A stretch of 64,000 nucleotides of DNA from Streptomyces tsukubensis. GTDB taxonomy: Bacteria; Actinomycetota; Actinomycetes; Streptomycetales; Streptomycetaceae. Below, in pieces: positions 51,887-61,773 of this stretch. The DNA lies in contig NZ_CP020700.1 in the NCBI RefSeq assembly GCF_003932715.1, forward strand, positions 2,192,501 through 2,256,500. The letters run 5' to 3'. Position 1 is the first letter of the stretch; each line of letters opens with the position of its first letter. The position numbers were made by a program, and so were the translations under genes. The notes beneath the pieces were generated by a model. It saw only the letters and a list, made by a program, of their open reading frames with translations, made no database searches and had not been told where the DNA came from.

Positions 51887-53017
51887 TCACACCCCGGCTT
51901 CGGAGTGTGGCCGGGCCTTTTCGTCCTCGGCGGCCAGACGCCTGTTGCGCTGGACCGAGGACCAGAAGGACCAGCCGATCAGAACCACACCGACGAGACC
52001 GGTGATGATCTCGTTGATCTCGAAACGGATGGTGATCAGCAGGATGGTGGCGAGCGCGCCGATGGCGTAGTGCGCGCCGTGCTCCAGGTAGACGTAGTCG
52101 TCGAGGGTGCCCTGGCGGACCAGGTAGACCGTCAGCGAACGGACGTACATGGCACCGACGCCGAGCCCGATGGCCATCAGCACGATGTCGTTGGTGATGG
52201 CGAAGGCGCCGATGACCCCGTCGAAGGAGAACGAGGCGTCGAGGACCTCCAGATAGAGGAACATGAAGAAGGCGGCCTTGCCGCCGACCTGGAGGGCCGT
52301 GACCCGCTTGCCGCTCTTGCGGGCGGCCTCCTCCGCCTCGTGCTCGCGCTCCTCCTGCTCTTCGAGCTTGTTCTCGAAGTAGCCGGAGAGACCGCCGACG
52401 ACGAGGTAGGTGATCAGACCGGCGATACCGGAGAGCAGTACGGTCTCGGTCTTGTCCTGCGGTCCGCTGTGCGTATGGGCCTCGGGGGCCAGGAAGACCG
52501 CGCTGACGAGCAGCACGATCAGCGAGATGCAGACCGACAGCATGTCGACCTTGCCGAGCTTCGCCAGCGGGCGCTCCAGCCAGCCGAGCCACTTGACGTC
52601 CCGGTCCTCGAAGATGAAGTCGAGGAAGATCATCAGCAGGAACATGCCGCCGAAGGCGGCGATGGACGCATGGGCGTCCGTGACCAGCTGCTCGTACTTC
52701 TCCTTGTCGTTGAAGGCCAGTTCGACGGCCTCGACGGGTCCGAGACTCGCCGAGACGGCGACAATCACGACAGGGAAGACGAGCCGCATGCCGAAGACGG
52801 CGATGAGAATGCCGATGGTGAGGAAGATGCGCTGCCAGAAGGCGTTCATCTTCTTCAGGATTCCGGCGTTGACCACCGCATTGTCGAACGAGAGCGAGAT
52901 CTCCAGAATGCAGAGGATCGCCACGAGACTGAAGGCGGTCCATCCGTCGTAGAGAACCGCTGCGACCAGACCGAGCGCGGTGACCGCGAACGACCAGCCG
53001 AAGGTTTTCAGAACCAC
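51887..53017 (-). CDS. TerC/DUF475-family membrane protein
   Basis: 376 residues with about nine helices. The helix pairs carry the metal-site signatures LEISLSFDNAVVNAGIL and LEVLDASFSFDGVIGAFAI, both with S-F-D-N/G, as in TerC and the Mn2+ exporter Alx. A charged loop (KLEEQEEREHEAEEAARKSG) lies between the halves and the C-terminus is acidic. It is the membrane partner of the TerD proteins and may move metal ions such as Mn2+ or Ca2+. It lies between the TerA-like and TerD genes on the same strand. Confidence 0.92.
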   Translation of the reverse strand: MVLKTFGWSFAVTALGLVAAVLYDGWTAFSLVAILCILEISLSFDNAVVNAGILKKMNAFWQRIFLTIGILIAVFGMRLVFPVVIVAVSASLGPVEAVELAFNDKEKYEQLVTDAHASIAAFGGMFLLMIFLDFIFEDRDVKWLGWLERPLAKLGKVDMLSVCISLIVLLVSAVFLAPEAHTHSGPQDKTETVLLSGIAGLITYLVVGGLSGYFENKLEEQEEREHEAEEAARKSGKRVTALQVGGKAAFFMFLYLEVLDASFSFDGVIGAFAITNDIVLMAIGLGVGAMYVRSLTVYLVRQGTLDDYVYLEHGAHYAIGALATILLITIRFEINEIITGLVGVVLIGWSFWSSVQRNRRLAAEDEKARPHSEAGV

Positions 53018-53132
53018 TGCTACCCAATCGTGTTAGGTGGGGGTCCCCCGAAGCCCCCCGGGTAGCCCGTGGGAGGGTTCTCCCCGCACAGCCAGGGCGA
53101 GTTACCAGTCCGACCCGCCCCGGTGCGCGGCT

Positions 53133-53708
53133 TTACGAAACATTGACCCCGAAGTCTAGAGCGATGCCCCGCAGCCCCGAGGCGTACCCCTGGCCGACTG
53201 CACGGAACTTCCACTCGCTGCCGTACCGGTACAGCTCGCCGAAGATCATCGCGGTTTCGGTGGAGGCGTCCTCACTGAGGTCGTACCGCGCGAGTTCCTG
53301 TCCGTCGGCCTGATTGACCACACGGATAAAAGCATTGCTGACCTGGCCGAACGTCTGGCCCCTGTTGTCCGCGTCATGAATGGAGACCGGAAAGACGATC
53401 TTGTCGACGGCGGGCGGAACCTGGCTGAGGTCCACGATCAGCGATTCGTCGTCGCCGTCGCCCTCGCCCGTGAGGTTGTCACCGGTGTGCTCGACGGAAC
53501 CGTCGGGGCTTCTGAGGTTGTTGTAGAAGATGAAGTAGTCGTCCCCCATGACACGGCCGCTGTTGCACATCAGCGCGCTGGCGTCGAGGTCGAAATCGGC
53601 CCCGGTGGTGGAACGCGCGTCCCAGCCGAGACCGATGAGCACCTGTGTCAGATTCGGTGCGGCCTTGGAGAGGGAGACATTGCCTCCCTTGGCGAGTGTG
53701 ACGCCCAT
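53133..53708 (-). CDS. terD: TerD-family stress protein
   Basis: 191 residues from ATG 53708 with AGGACA upstream. [60 protein letters not shown] and [18 protein letters not shown] are all TerD hallmarks; the DFDLD and DGDD loops bind Ca2+. It is a paralogue of the next gene over most of its length. It is a soluble Ca2+-binding protein of the tellurite/oxidative stress response, probably clustering at the membrane with TerC. Confidence 0.95.
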   Translation of the reverse strand: MGVTLAKGGNVSLSKAAPNLTQVLIGLGWDARSTTGADFDLDASALMCNSGRVMGDDYFIFYNNLRSPDGSVEHTGDNLTGEGDGDDESLIVDLSQVPPAVDKIVFPVSIHDADNRGQTFGQVSNAFIRVVNQADGQELARYDLSEDASTETAMIFGELYRYGSEWKFRAVGQGYASGLRGIALDFGVNVS

Positions 53709-53860
53709 GTTCGTGTCCTCCCCAAAAGACGTGTGTCGGCGCTGCATGCCCCTGCCCGGCATACATGCCCCCGAAGTCGCGACCGCAACGCGACCGGTCG
53801 CGAGAGGACGTCCGGCGCCGCACGCATGAGGTGCGGCGCCGGACGGTGGTGGAGCTGCGG

Positions 53861-54436
53861 TCAGACGTTCACGCCGAAGTCCTGGGCGATCCCGCGCAGA
53901 CCGGAGGCGTACCCCTGGCCGATGGCACGGAACTTCCACTCGGCGCCGTGGCGGTACAGCTCGCCGAAGACCATGGCGGTCTCCGTCGAGGCGTCCTCGG
54001 TGAGGTCGTAACGCGCCAGCTCGTTGTTGTCGGCCTGGTTGACGACGCGGATGAACGCGTTGCGGACCTGGCCGAAGGACTGCTGGCGGCTCTCGGCGTC
54101 GTAGATCGACACCGGGAAGACGATCTTGTCGACCTCGACCGGCACGGCCGCGAGGTTGACCTTGATCTGCTCGTCGTCGCCTTCGCCCTCGCCGGTGAGG
54201 TTGTCACCGGTGTGCTCGACGGAACCGTCGGGGCTCTTGAGGTTGTTGAAGAAGACGAAGTTCCCGTCGCCGGCGACCTTGCCCTCGGAATTGGTCAGCA
54301 GGGCGCTGGCGTCCAGGTCGAAGTCCGCGCCGGTGGTGGTACGGATGTCCCAGCCGAGACCGACCGTCACGGCGGTCAGTCCGGGCGCGGCCTTGGTCAG
54401 CGAGACGTTGCCGCCCTTGCTGAGGCTGACTCCCAC
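53861..54436 (-). CDS. terD: TerD-family stress protein
   Basis: 191 residues from GTG 54436. GGAGG lies five bases before this GTG; an upstream in-frame ATG at 54448 overlaps that ribosome site and is less likely. [60 protein letters not shown] and [20 protein letters not shown] make it a full-length TerD, the same length as its neighbour. The two copies probably arose by duplication and may form mixed assemblies. Intergenic spacing of 152 bases allows a separate promoter for each. Confidence 0.95.
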   Translation of the reverse strand: MGVSLSKGGNVSLTKAAPGLTAVTVGLGWDIRTTTGADFDLDASALLTNSEGKVAGDGNFVFFNNLKSPDGSVEHTGDNLTGEGEGDDEQIKVNLAAVPVEVDKIVFPVSIYDAESRQQSFGQVRNAFIRVVNQADNNELARYDLTEDASTETAMVFGELYRHGAEWKFRAIGQGYASGLRGIAQDFGVNV

Positions 54437-54592
54437 GAGTCCCTCCATAAGTGATCAGGGGCAGCGCCCCCGTAGTGCGTCGCGTGTCGGATCAACAAGG
54501 GGATCCTAGTGACCGGTTCCCCCGCGAAACAGGTTCCGGGACGGCCGCCCGTCCGATCCGTCCCGGTTGTTACATCAGGTTTTGCCCGTTCG

Positions 54593-55051
54593 TCACAGAG
54601 CTTCGAGGGCCTTGACGTAGTCGTTGAGGTCCCGGGCGTCCGGCAGGGCGTTCACCACGCTCCAGCGGACGACGCCTTCCTTGTCGATGACGAAGGTGCC
54701 GCGGACCGCGCAGCCCTTCTCCTCGTCGAAGACGCCGTAGGCCCGGGAGGCCTCGCCGTGCGGCCAGAAGTCGGAGAGCAGCGGATATTCGAGGCCCTCC
54801 TGCTCGGCGAAGACCCGCAGGGTGTGGATGGAGTCGTTGGAGACGGCGAGGAGCTGGGTGGTGTCGTTGACGAACCGGGGCAGCTCGTCGCGGAGCGCGC
54901 ACAGCTCGCCGGTGCAGACGCCGGTGAAGGCGAACGGGTAGAAGAGGAGGACCACGTTCTTCTCGCCGCGGTAGTCGGCGAGCCGTACCGTACGGCCGTG
55001 GTTGTCCTTGAGGGTGAATTCGGGGGCCTGGGTGCCGACCTCGATGGCCAT
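54593..55051 (-). CDS. AhpE-type peroxiredoxin
   Basis: 152 residues from ATG 55051. The peroxidatic Cys46 is in PFAFTGVCTGELC; a further Cys51 follows closely, and no C-terminal resolving Cys is seen. VLLFYPFAFTGVCTGEL and the AhpE-like YPLLSDFWPHGEASRAYGVF match mycobacterial AhpE, which reduces peroxides and peroxynitrite with mycoredoxin or mycothiol. It is cytosolic. It lies next to DUF3052 and the aceE gene, an arrangement also remembered from other Streptomyces chromosomes. Confidence 0.93.
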   Translation of the reverse strand: MAIEVGTQAPEFTLKDNHGRTVRLADYRGEKNVVLLFYPFAFTGVCTGELCALRDELPRFVNDTTQLLAVSNDSIHTLRVFAEQEGLEYPLLSDFWPHGEASRAYGVFDEEKGCAVRGTFVIDKEGVVRWSVVNALPDARDLNDYVKALEAL

Positions 55052-55393
55052 GACGCGTGGGTTCCTTCCGCCGCTGCCGTTCGGATACGGCCCGGGGCGC
55101 CGGTCCCGGTGTACGGGGCGGCCCGGGCGGGCCCGTACCCGGCACGGCGGCCGGGGAGACCGGCCCACCGCCCCGGACGGGGCCGGCTCCAGCCTATGGC
55201 GTGCCCATGGCGCGGCGTCGCCGGGCCCGCGGCTGCCCCGGCCCCTCGGCTGTGCCCTCAGGGCTCAGGAATGCGGCGGACCCCCTCGGGCAGGGCCCGA
55301 GGGGGTCCGGAACACCGTCCGGGGCGCACGGCCGCCCGGCGGGGCGACCGTGCGGCACACGGGCGGCGGCGAGCGGCGCAGTCGCCGCACCGG
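55052..55393. other. Intergenic region between the peroxiredoxin and DUF3052 genes
   Basis: No gene is seen in these 342 bases. It contains the DUF3052 terminator (55277-55309) and, nearer the peroxiredoxin, the presumed promoter, in which I see no clear consensus. Confidence 0.5.
55277..55309 (-). terminator. Hairpin terminator downstream of the DUF3052 gene
   Basis: Fifteen-base perfect arms CGGACCCCCTCGGGC/GCCCGAGGGGGTCCG around AGG. Confidence 0.9.
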
Positions 55394-55816
55394 TCAGCGC
55401 TTGGGGGCGATCAGCTTGGTGCCGACCCAGTCCTTGGCGACGCTGATGCTCTTGGTCTGCGACAGTCCGGCCGTCTGAGCGGCGTCGTTGATGTCGCTTG
55501 GCTCCACATAGCCGTCCCGCCCCGTCTTCGGGGTGAGCAGCCAGATCAGGCCGCCCTCGTCGAGCAGGCCGATGGAGTCCACCAGGACGTCCGTCAGGTC
55601 GGCGTCTTCGTCCCTGAACCAGAGGACGACGACGTCTGCGACATCGTCGTAATCCTCGTCCACCAGCTCCTGGCCGATGACGGACTCGATGCCTTCACGG
55701 AGATCCTGGTCGGCGTCGTCGTCGAAGCCGATCTCCTGGACCACCTGTCCGGGCTCGAACCCCAGCCTCGCTGCCGGGTTGGTCCGCTCCTCCGCGTGGT
55801 CCGCGGTCGCGCTCAC
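55394..55816 (-). CDS. DUF3052 family protein
   Basis: 140 residues from GTG 55816, with CAGGAGG seven bases before. ARLGFEPGQVVQEIGFDDDA, DYDDVADVVVLWFRDEDADL and GLIWLLTPKTGRDGYVEPSD are characteristic of DUF3052, a small acidic actinobacterial family; mycobacterial homologues are conserved but of unclear role. No membrane or signal segment. It is divergent from aceE over 553 bases and close to the peroxiredoxin, so a link to central metabolism or redox is plausible only by position. Confidence 0.9.
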   Translation of the reverse strand: MSATADHAEERTNPAARLGFEPGQVVQEIGFDDDADQDLREGIESVIGQELVDEDYDDVADVVVLWFRDEDADLTDVLVDSIGLLDEGGLIWLLTPKTGRDGYVEPSDINDAAQTAGLSQTKSISVAKDWVGTKLIAPKR

Positions 55817-56369
55817 GGCTTGCCTCCTGATCATGTTCGGTAGATGCTGCTGCCGCGCGCACGCGGCGTTGGCCGTAGTCCACACGGGCGGGACGGATCG
55901 CGCAAGTACCCGGCCGTGCAGACCGCCGAAACGGTGACGTTTGCGCCCGTCTCGACGCAACTCCCGACACGTGCGACGGGGCGCCACGACGCGTTCCGGA
56001 GCATTCGGCCGCCTTTGCAGCATACGTCGCATTCCCGCCCGGCTCCCGACGGCCCTCTGCCCCGGCCACCCGAACGGAGTGGGACGGGGGCCGCGGGCCC
56101 CCGGCGCACGCCGGGACAAGCGGTACCCCGGAACCCGTAACGGACCCCCTTGGTTACCTTTCGGTAGAGATGACGTTTCCCGCGCCGAGGTACACGATGG
56201 GAGGCGGTGCCGTGTGCCCGGAGCGGCCGGTTACGGCCCGTGACCGTCCCGGCCGGCTCCCGAGGTACGGACGGCACCGCCAGTACGCCCGGATTCTCCG
56301 GGACCCCCCCCGGGGTCCGGGATCCCCGCGGGGCCCGGACCGTCGACCCTCCGAGAGCGAAGGAACAGC
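55817..56369. promoter_or_regulatory. DUF3052/aceE divergent region with competing hairpins in the aceE leader
   Basis: No gene is supported in these 553 bases. Near the aceE start two hairpins share bases: GGACCCC/GGGGTCC at 56301-56318 and GGTCCGGG/CCCGGACC at 56314-56341. They cannot form together, which is the layout of an attenuator or RNA switch, but GC-rich DNA produces such pairs by chance. No promoter consensus is convincing. Confidence 0.35.
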
Positions 56370-59117
56370 GTGGCTTCCGGATCAGATCGCAATCCGATCA
56401 TCATTGGCGGCCTTCCCAGCCAGGTCCCGGACTTCGATCCGGAGGAGACGAAGGAGTGGCTGGACTCACTGGACGCGGCCGTCGACGAACGGGGCCGGGA
56501 ACGGGCCCGCTATCTGATGCTGCGGCTCATCGAGCGGGCCCGTGAGCGCCGCGTGGCCGTCCCGGAGATGCGGAGCACCGACTACGTCAACACCATCGCC
56601 ACCAAGGACGAGCCGTTCTTCCCCGGCAACGAGGAGGTCGAACGGAAGGTCCTCAACGCGACGCGCTGGAACGCGGCGGTGATGGTCTCCCGGGCGCAGC
56701 GCCCGGGGATCGGCGTCGGGGGCCATATCGCCACGTTCGCCTCCTCCGCCTCCCTCTACGACGTGGGCTTCAACCACTTCTTCCGGGGCAAGGACGCCGG
56801 CGACGGCGGGGACCAGATCTTCTTCCAGGGGCATGCGTCGCCGGGTATCTACGCCCGGGCGTTTCTGCTGGACCGGCTCTCCGAGGCCCAGCTCGACGCC
56901 TTCCGCCAGGAGAAGTCCAAGGCGCCGAACGGGCTGTCCAGCTATCCGCATCCGCGGCTGATGCCGGACTTCTGGGAGTTCCCGACGGTGTCGATGGGCC
57001 TCGGCCCGATCAGCGCGATCTACCAGGCGCGGATGAACCGCTATCTGCACGCCCGGGGCATCGCGGACACCTCCCGCTCCCGGGTCTGGGCCTTCCTCGG
57101 GGACGGCGAGATGGACGAGCCGGAGTCGCTCGGCCAGCTCTCCATCGCGGCCCGCGAGGGCCTGGACAACCTCACCTTCGTGGTGAACTGCAACCTGCAG
57201 CGGCTGGACGGCCCGGTCCGCGGCAACGGCAAGATCATCCAGGAGCTGGAGTCGCAGTTCCGGGGCGCCGGCTGGAACGTGATCAAACTGATCTGGGACC
57301 GCTCCTGGGATCCGCTGCTGGCACAGGACCGGGACGGTCTGCTGGTCAACAAGCTGAACACCACGCCGGACGGGCAGTTCCAGACGTACGCGACGGAGAC
57401 CGGCGCGTATATCCGGGACCACTTCTTCGGCGGTGACCAGCGGCTGCGCGCGATGGTCGCGAACATGACCGACGAGCAGATCCTGCATCTGGGGCGCGGC
57501 GGTCACGACCACCGCAAGGTGTACGCGGCGTTCAAGGCGGCCGAGGAGCACCGCGGGCAGCCGACGGTGGTGCTGGCGCAGACGGTGAAGGGCTGGACGC
57601 TGGGCCCCAACTTCGAGGGCCGCAACGCCACCCACCAGATGAAGAAGCTGACCGTCGACGATCTCAAGCGGTTCCGCGACCGGCTGCACATCCCGATCCC
57701 GGACGCGCAGCTGGAGGACGGGCTGCCGCCGTACTACCACCCGGGGCCGGAGTCCGAGGAAATCCAGTACATGCACGACCGGCGCCGTTCGCTGGACGGC
57801 TATGTACCGAGCCGGGTGGTGCGGTCGAAGCCGCTGGAGCTGCCGGGCGAGCAGGCGTACGCCGGGGTGAAGAAGGGTTCGGGGCAGCAGTCGATCGCGA
57901 CCACGATGGCGTTCGTGCGGCTGCTGAAGGACCTGATGCGGGACAAGGAGATCGGCCGCCGTTTCGTGCTGATCGCGCCGGACGAGTACCGCACCTTCGG
58001 CATGGACTCCTTCTTCCCGAGCGCCAAGATCTACAACCCGCTGGGGCAGCAGTACGAGTCCGTGGACCGGGAGCTGCTGCTGGCGTACAAGGAGTCGCCG
58101 ACCGGGCAGATGCTGCACGACGGCATCTCGGAGGCGGGCTGTACGGCGTCGCTGATCGCGGCCGGTTCGTCATACGCGACCCATGGCGAGCCGCTGATCC
58201 CGGTCTACGTCTTCTACTCCATGTTCGGATTCCAGCGCACCGGTGATCAGTTCTGGCAGATGGCCGATCAGCTGTCGCGTGGTTTCGTACTGGGTGCGAC
58301 CGCCGGGCGTACGACTCTGACCGGTGAAGGCCTGCAGCACGCGGACGGCCATTCGCAGTTGCTGGCCTCCACCAACCCGGGCTGTGTCGCCTACGACCCC
58401 GCCTTCGGCTTCGAGATCGCCCATATCGTCGAGGACGGGCTGCGCCGGATGTACGGCGCGGACGCGGAGCATCCGCACGGCGAGGACGTCTTCTACTACC
58501 TGACCGTCTACAACGAGCCCATCCGGCATCCGGCGGAGCCCGCCGATGTGGACGTGGAGGGCATCGTCAAGGGCATCCACCGCTACCGGGCGGGCGATGC
58601 GGGCCGGATCCCGGCGCAGATCCTGGCCTCGGGAGTGGCCGTCCCGTGGGCGGTCGAGGCGCAGCGGATGCTCGCCGAGGACTGGGACGTACGGGCCGAC
58701 GTCTGGTCCGCGACCTCGTGGAACGAGCTGCGGCGCGAGGCCGTCGCGGTGGAGGAGCACAATCTGCTCCACCCGGAGGAGGAGCAGCGCGTCCCGTATG
58801 TCACACGCAAACTGGGCACCGCTGAAGGTCCGTTCGTGGCCGTTTCCGACTGGATGCGTTCGGTTCCGGATCAGATTTCGCGGTGGATCCCCGGTTCCTA
58901 CACCTCTCTGGGTGCGGACGGCTTCGGCTTCGCCGACACCCGGGGCGCGGCCCGCCGGTGGTTCCACATCGACGCGCCGTCGATCGTGCTGGCGGTCCTG
59001 ACCGAGCTGTCGCGGGCGGGGCTGGTGGACCGCTCGGTGCTGAAGCAGGCCGTGGACCGCTACCAGCTGCTGGACGTGGCGGCCGCGGATCCGGGTCCGG
59101 CGGGCGGCGACGCGTAA
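56370..59117 (+). CDS. aceE: Pyruvate dehydrogenase E1 component, homodimeric type
   Basis: 915 residues from GTG 56370 with GAAGGAA upstream. The thiamine-diphosphate motif begins [20 protein letters not shown] and ends at [31 protein letters not shown] and [14 protein letters not shown] are substrate-channel segments, and the transketolase-like pyrimidine and C-terminal domains follow in order. Full length for the AceE family. It decarboxylates pyruvate and acetylates the lipoyl E2 of the pyruvate dehydrogenase complex. E2 and E3 genes are not adjacent, as usual in Streptomyces. Confidence 0.97.
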   Translation: MASGSDRNPIIIGGLPSQVPDFDPEETKEWLDSLDAAVDERGRERARYLMLRLIERARERRVAVPEMRSTDYVNTIATKDEPFFPGNEEVERKVLNATRWNAAVMVSRAQRPGIGVGGHIATFASSASLYDVGFNHFFRGKDAGDGGDQIFFQGHASPGIYARAFLLDRLSEAQLDAFRQEKSKAPNGLSSYPHPRLMPDFWEFPTVSMGLGPISAIYQARMNRYLHARGIADTSRSRVWAFLGDGEMDEPESLGQLSIAAREGLDNLTFVVNCNLQRLDGPVRGNGKIIQELESQFRGAGWNVIKLIWDRSWDPLLAQDRDGLLVNKLNTTPDGQFQTYATETGAYIRDHFFGGDQRLRAMVANMTDEQILHLGRGGHDHRKVYAAFKAAEEHRGQPTVVLAQTVKGWTLGPNFEGRNATHQMKKLTVDDLKRFRDRLHIPIPDAQLEDGLPPYYHPGPESEEIQYMHDRRRSLDGYVPSRVVRSKPLELPGEQAYAGVKKGSGQQSIATTMAFVRLLKDLMRDKEIGRRFVLIAPDEYRTFGMDSFFPSAKIYNPLGQQYESVDRELLLAYKESPTGQMLHDGISEAGCTASLIAAGSSYATHGEPLIPVYVFYSMFGFQRTGDQFWQMADQLSRGFVLGATAGRTTLTGEGLQHADGHSQLLASTNPGCVAYDPAFGFEIAHIVEDGLRRMYGADAEHPHGEDVFYYLTVYNEPIRHPAEPADVDVEGIVKGIHRYRAGDAGRIPAQILASGVAVPWAVEAQRMLAEDWDVRADVWSATSWNELRREAVAVEEHNLLHPEEEQRVPYVTRKLGTAEGPFVAVSDWMRSVPDQISRWIPGSYTSLGADGFGFADTRGAARRWFHIDAPSIVLAVLTELSRAGLVDRSVLKQAVDRYQLLDVAAADPGPAGGDA

Positions 59118-59183
59118 CACCTCCCTCTGCGGGGTCCGGGCGCGGCGCCTGCCGCGCGGCGCCCGGACCCGAGGCGGCGGCCG

Positions 59184-59564
59184 TCAGCGTTCCCAGATCC
59201 GGAACGCCCTGATCAGATACGGCGAGCGGGGTGCCCAGACCCCGCTGCCTGGGTAGGTGTCGAAGGCGCCGTGCTCGGCGCACTCGGCGGACTGGTAGGT
59301 GGTCACCGGGCGTCCGGTGCGATTGGCGAGGGCCGCGGCCGTGGCGCCGGGCGGCAGGGCCGTACAGGAGTCCACGTCGGTCCCGGCCAGCTCGTACACC
59401 CGGCGGGGGCCCCGGAAGTCCTCGTCGGCCCAGAGGCAGAGCGCCCCGGGCGGGCAGGCGGGGAGGGCCGGGGCCGCTGCGCCGGCGGGCGCGGGGGCGA
59501 GCCCGAGACCGAGCGTCAGGGCGAGCGCCGGGGAAAAGGTGCCCGGAAGGGTCTTCGTCCGCAT
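59184..59564 (-). CDS. Secreted peptidase-inhibitor-I36 / gamma-crystallin-like protein
   Basis: 126 residues from ATG 59564. A signal peptide (PALALTLGLGLAPAPAGAAA) is followed by a small Cys-containing beta domain: CPPGALCLWADEDFRGPRRV, DVDSCTALPPGATAAALANR, TYQSAECAEHGAF. Four Cys suggest two disulfides. The G-x-L-C-L-W-x-D-x-x-F-x-G motif is that of the Streptomyces metalloproteinase inhibitor SMPI family (I36). It may inhibit proteases outside the cell. It converges with aceE. Confidence 0.86.
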   Translation of the reverse strand: MRTKTLPGTFSPALALTLGLGLAPAPAGAAAPALPACPPGALCLWADEDFRGPRRVYELAGTDVDSCTALPPGATAAALANRTGRPVTTYQSAECAEHGAFDTYPGSGVWAPRSPYLIRAFRIWER

Positions 59565-59869
59565 CCCCGCACCCTTCCTCCGCAGTGCACCGCTGAGGAA
59601 GGTCCGGACAGCGGCCTCACCCGAACGGGCCAAGGGCGGGTGGAGGGCGCGCGGTCTGCTCGCACAGGAGTCGCACAGGAGTCGTACGGGAGTGGCACCG
59701 GGGCCGTGCAGGGGCCGTACGAGGGCCGTGCGGAGGGCACCTCGCACCGGTACGGCTGCCGGCATACGGGAAGGCCCCACCGGAACCGCGCGGGTTCCGG
59801 TGGGGCCTTGAGGTTTCCGTGGGCGGACCTGCCCGTAAGGCGGGCCCGTCCGCAGCTGCGCCGTACGGC
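59565..59869. other. Intergenic region with degenerate short repeats
   Basis: 305 bases without a gene. Short related words, GCACAGGAGTC twice followed by GTACGGGAGT, and several CCGTACGAGG/CCGTGCAGG variants cluster at 59655-59740. A terminator follows at 59771. Confidence 0.6.
59771..59809. terminator. Hairpin terminator downstream of the MFS gene
   Basis: Seventeen-base arms AAGGCCCCACCGGAACC/GGTTCCGGTGGGGCCTT around a short GC loop, 61 bases past the MFS stop codon. Confidence 0.92.
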
Positions 59870-61483
59870 TCAGATGTGGCCCACGCCCGCGCCCGCCTCG
59901 GCATTGGCACCGCGCTTGGTCAGCAGGGCGACGAAGACCGCGACCACGGACACCCCGGCGGCGACCAGGCAGGCCAGGCCCATGCCGGAGATGAAGGTCT
60001 CGTGGGCGACGTCCGCGATCCTGGCGGCGATCTCCGGCGGAGTGCCCTGGGCAACCGGCGGCACACCGACCTGGACCGCTTCGGCGGCCTTGTCCAGATC
60101 GTGCCCGGCCAGCGGCGGGAGCTGCGCGTCGGCCCAGTTGCCCGGCAGATCGCTGCCGACCTTGGAGGCCATCACGGCGCCCAGGACGGCGGTGCCGAGC
60201 GCACCACCGATCTGCATCGCGGCCTGCTGGAGACCGCCCGCGACACCGGACAGCTCCATCGGCGCGTTGCCGACGATGACCTCGGTGGCACCCACCATGA
60301 CCGGCGCGAGGCCGAGGCCCAGCAGGGCGAACCAGACGGACATCAGACCGCTGCCGGTGTCCTTGTCCAGGGTCGACATGCCGAACATCGCGACCGCGGT
60401 CAGCACCATGCCGCCGGCCAACGGGATGCGGGGACCGGTCTTGGTGATCACCGCGCCCGCCAGCGGGGAGCCGACGATCATCATTCCGGTCAGCGGCAGC
60501 AGGTGGAGACCGGCGTCGACCGGGCTGAGTCCGTGCACGTTCTGGAGGTAGAAGGTGACGAAGAACAGTCCGCCCATGAAGGCGATGGCCATCAGCACCA
60601 TCAGGACCACACCGGCGGACAGCGGCACCGAGCGGAACAGCTTCATCGGGATCAGGGGCTCGGTAACCCGGTTCTCCCACCAGGCGAAGACCGCGAAGAG
60701 GACGAAGGACCCGACGATAAAGCCCCAGGTCTTGGCACCGCCCCAGCCCCAGCCCTCCTCCGGGGCCTTGATCAGCGCCCAGACCAGGCAGAACATCGCG
60801 GTCGACAGCAGGGCGATACCGGGGATGTCGAAGGAGCGCGAGGCGTTCCGGGCGCGGTGGTCCTTGAGGATCACCAGACCGAGGATCAGGGCGACGATCC
60901 CGACCGGGACGTTGATGAAGAAGACGGACTGCCAGCTGACCTTCTCGACGAGCAGACCGCCGACGATCGGGCCACCGGCGGTGGAGGCGCCGATGACCAT
61001 GCCCCAGATGCCGATGGCCATGTTCAGCTTCTCGGCGGGGAAGGTGGCGCGCAGCAGTCCGAGCGCGGCCGGCATCAGCAGCGCGCCGAACAGGCCCTGG
61101 AGGACGCGGAACACGATCAGCATCGCGATGGAGTCGGAGAAGCCGATCGCGGCGGAGGCGGCGGCGAAGCCGACGACACCGACGAGGAAGGTCTGGCGGT
61201 GGCCGAAGCGGTCACCGAGCTTGCCCGCGGTGATCAGGGCCACGGCGAGGGCGAGGAAGTAGCCGTTGGTGATCCACTGGACGTCGGCGAAGGTAGCGTC
61301 CAGATCGTCGGCTATCGCGGGGTTGGCGATGGCGACGATGGTGCCGTCCAGGGCGACCATCATCACACCGATCGCCACGGCGAAGAGCGTCAGCCAGGGG
61401 TGGCCGCGCAGCCCGCCGGCGGGGGCCGGAAGGTCGTTCTGGGGATCCTTCGGCGCCTTGTTGATGGTGGTCTGACTCGTCAT
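59870..61483 (-). CDS. MFS drug-efflux transporter (DHA2 type)
   Basis: 537 residues from ATG 61483; an upstream in-frame ATG at 61513 lies inside the operator region and is less likely. Fourteen helices: VAIGVMMVALDGTIVAIANP (motif D1), GKLGDRFGHRQTFLVGV (motif A), WGMVIGASTAGGPIVGGLL (motif C). It should export drugs or small lipophilic molecules against a proton gradient. It is divergent from a TetR regulator, the usual arrangement for a repressed efflux pump, and a long dyad lies between them close to its start codon. Confidence 0.92.
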   Translation of the reverse strand: MTSQTTINKAPKDPQNDLPAPAGGLRGHPWLTLFAVAIGVMMVALDGTIVAIANPAIADDLDATFADVQWITNGYFLALAVALITAGKLGDRFGHRQTFLVGVVGFAAASAAIGFSDSIAMLIVFRVLQGLFGALLMPAALGLLRATFPAEKLNMAIGIWGMVIGASTAGGPIVGGLLVEKVSWQSVFFINVPVGIVALILGLVILKDHRARNASRSFDIPGIALLSTAMFCLVWALIKAPEEGWGWGGAKTWGFIVGSFVLFAVFAWWENRVTEPLIPMKLFRSVPLSAGVVLMVLMAIAFMGGLFFVTFYLQNVHGLSPVDAGLHLLPLTGMMIVGSPLAGAVITKTGPRIPLAGGMVLTAVAMFGMSTLDKDTGSGLMSVWFALLGLGLAPVMVGATEVIVGNAPMELSGVAGGLQQAAMQIGGALGTAVLGAVMASKVGSDLPGNWADAQLPPLAGHDLDKAAEAVQVGVPPVAQGTPPEIAARIADVAHETFISGMGLACLVAAGVSVVAVFVALLTKRGANAEAGAGVGHI

Positions 61484-61497
61484 TCCGCCCAGACTAA

Positions 61498-61546
61498 TGA
61501 CAGCCGCTGACAATTCATAATTGATTCTTTTAGTCGGCGGCTGTCA
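61498..61546. promoter_or_regulatory. Operator-like dyad over the MFS promoter
   Basis: Fourteen-base arms TGACAGCCGCTGAC (61498-61511) and GTCGGCGGCTGTCA (61533-61546) are complementary with one mismatch. They flank an AT-rich core containing CAATTCATAATTGATTC, the only such run nearby. The dyad lies between the divergent MFS and TetR genes, so it is the probable TetR binding site, covering the MFS promoter. Confidence 0.65.
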
Positions 61547-61773
61547 CTTCGGTCACCGGTACGCTGACCCCGTCCGCGGGACCGGGAAACCGGACGGAGA
61601 CGGGGTTCCCAGCCCGTGGCCGACCGGCTTCTCCGGGGTGGTGCGGACGGTACGGGGCGGGCGCGACGCGGGGACCACGGGGTCCCTCCGGCCGGCCCCG
61701 GCGGGCAGAGGCCCGGGCCCATCCGATCGTCGGGCCCCGAGGACGATCGACGACCAATGAATGAGGGCATGAA

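Noticed and set aside
44190..54436. Biosynthetic gene cluster for a secondary metabolite near the Ter genes
   Set aside because: No PKS, NRPS, terpene synthase or RiPP enzyme is present; the genes match the conserved Ter stress set.
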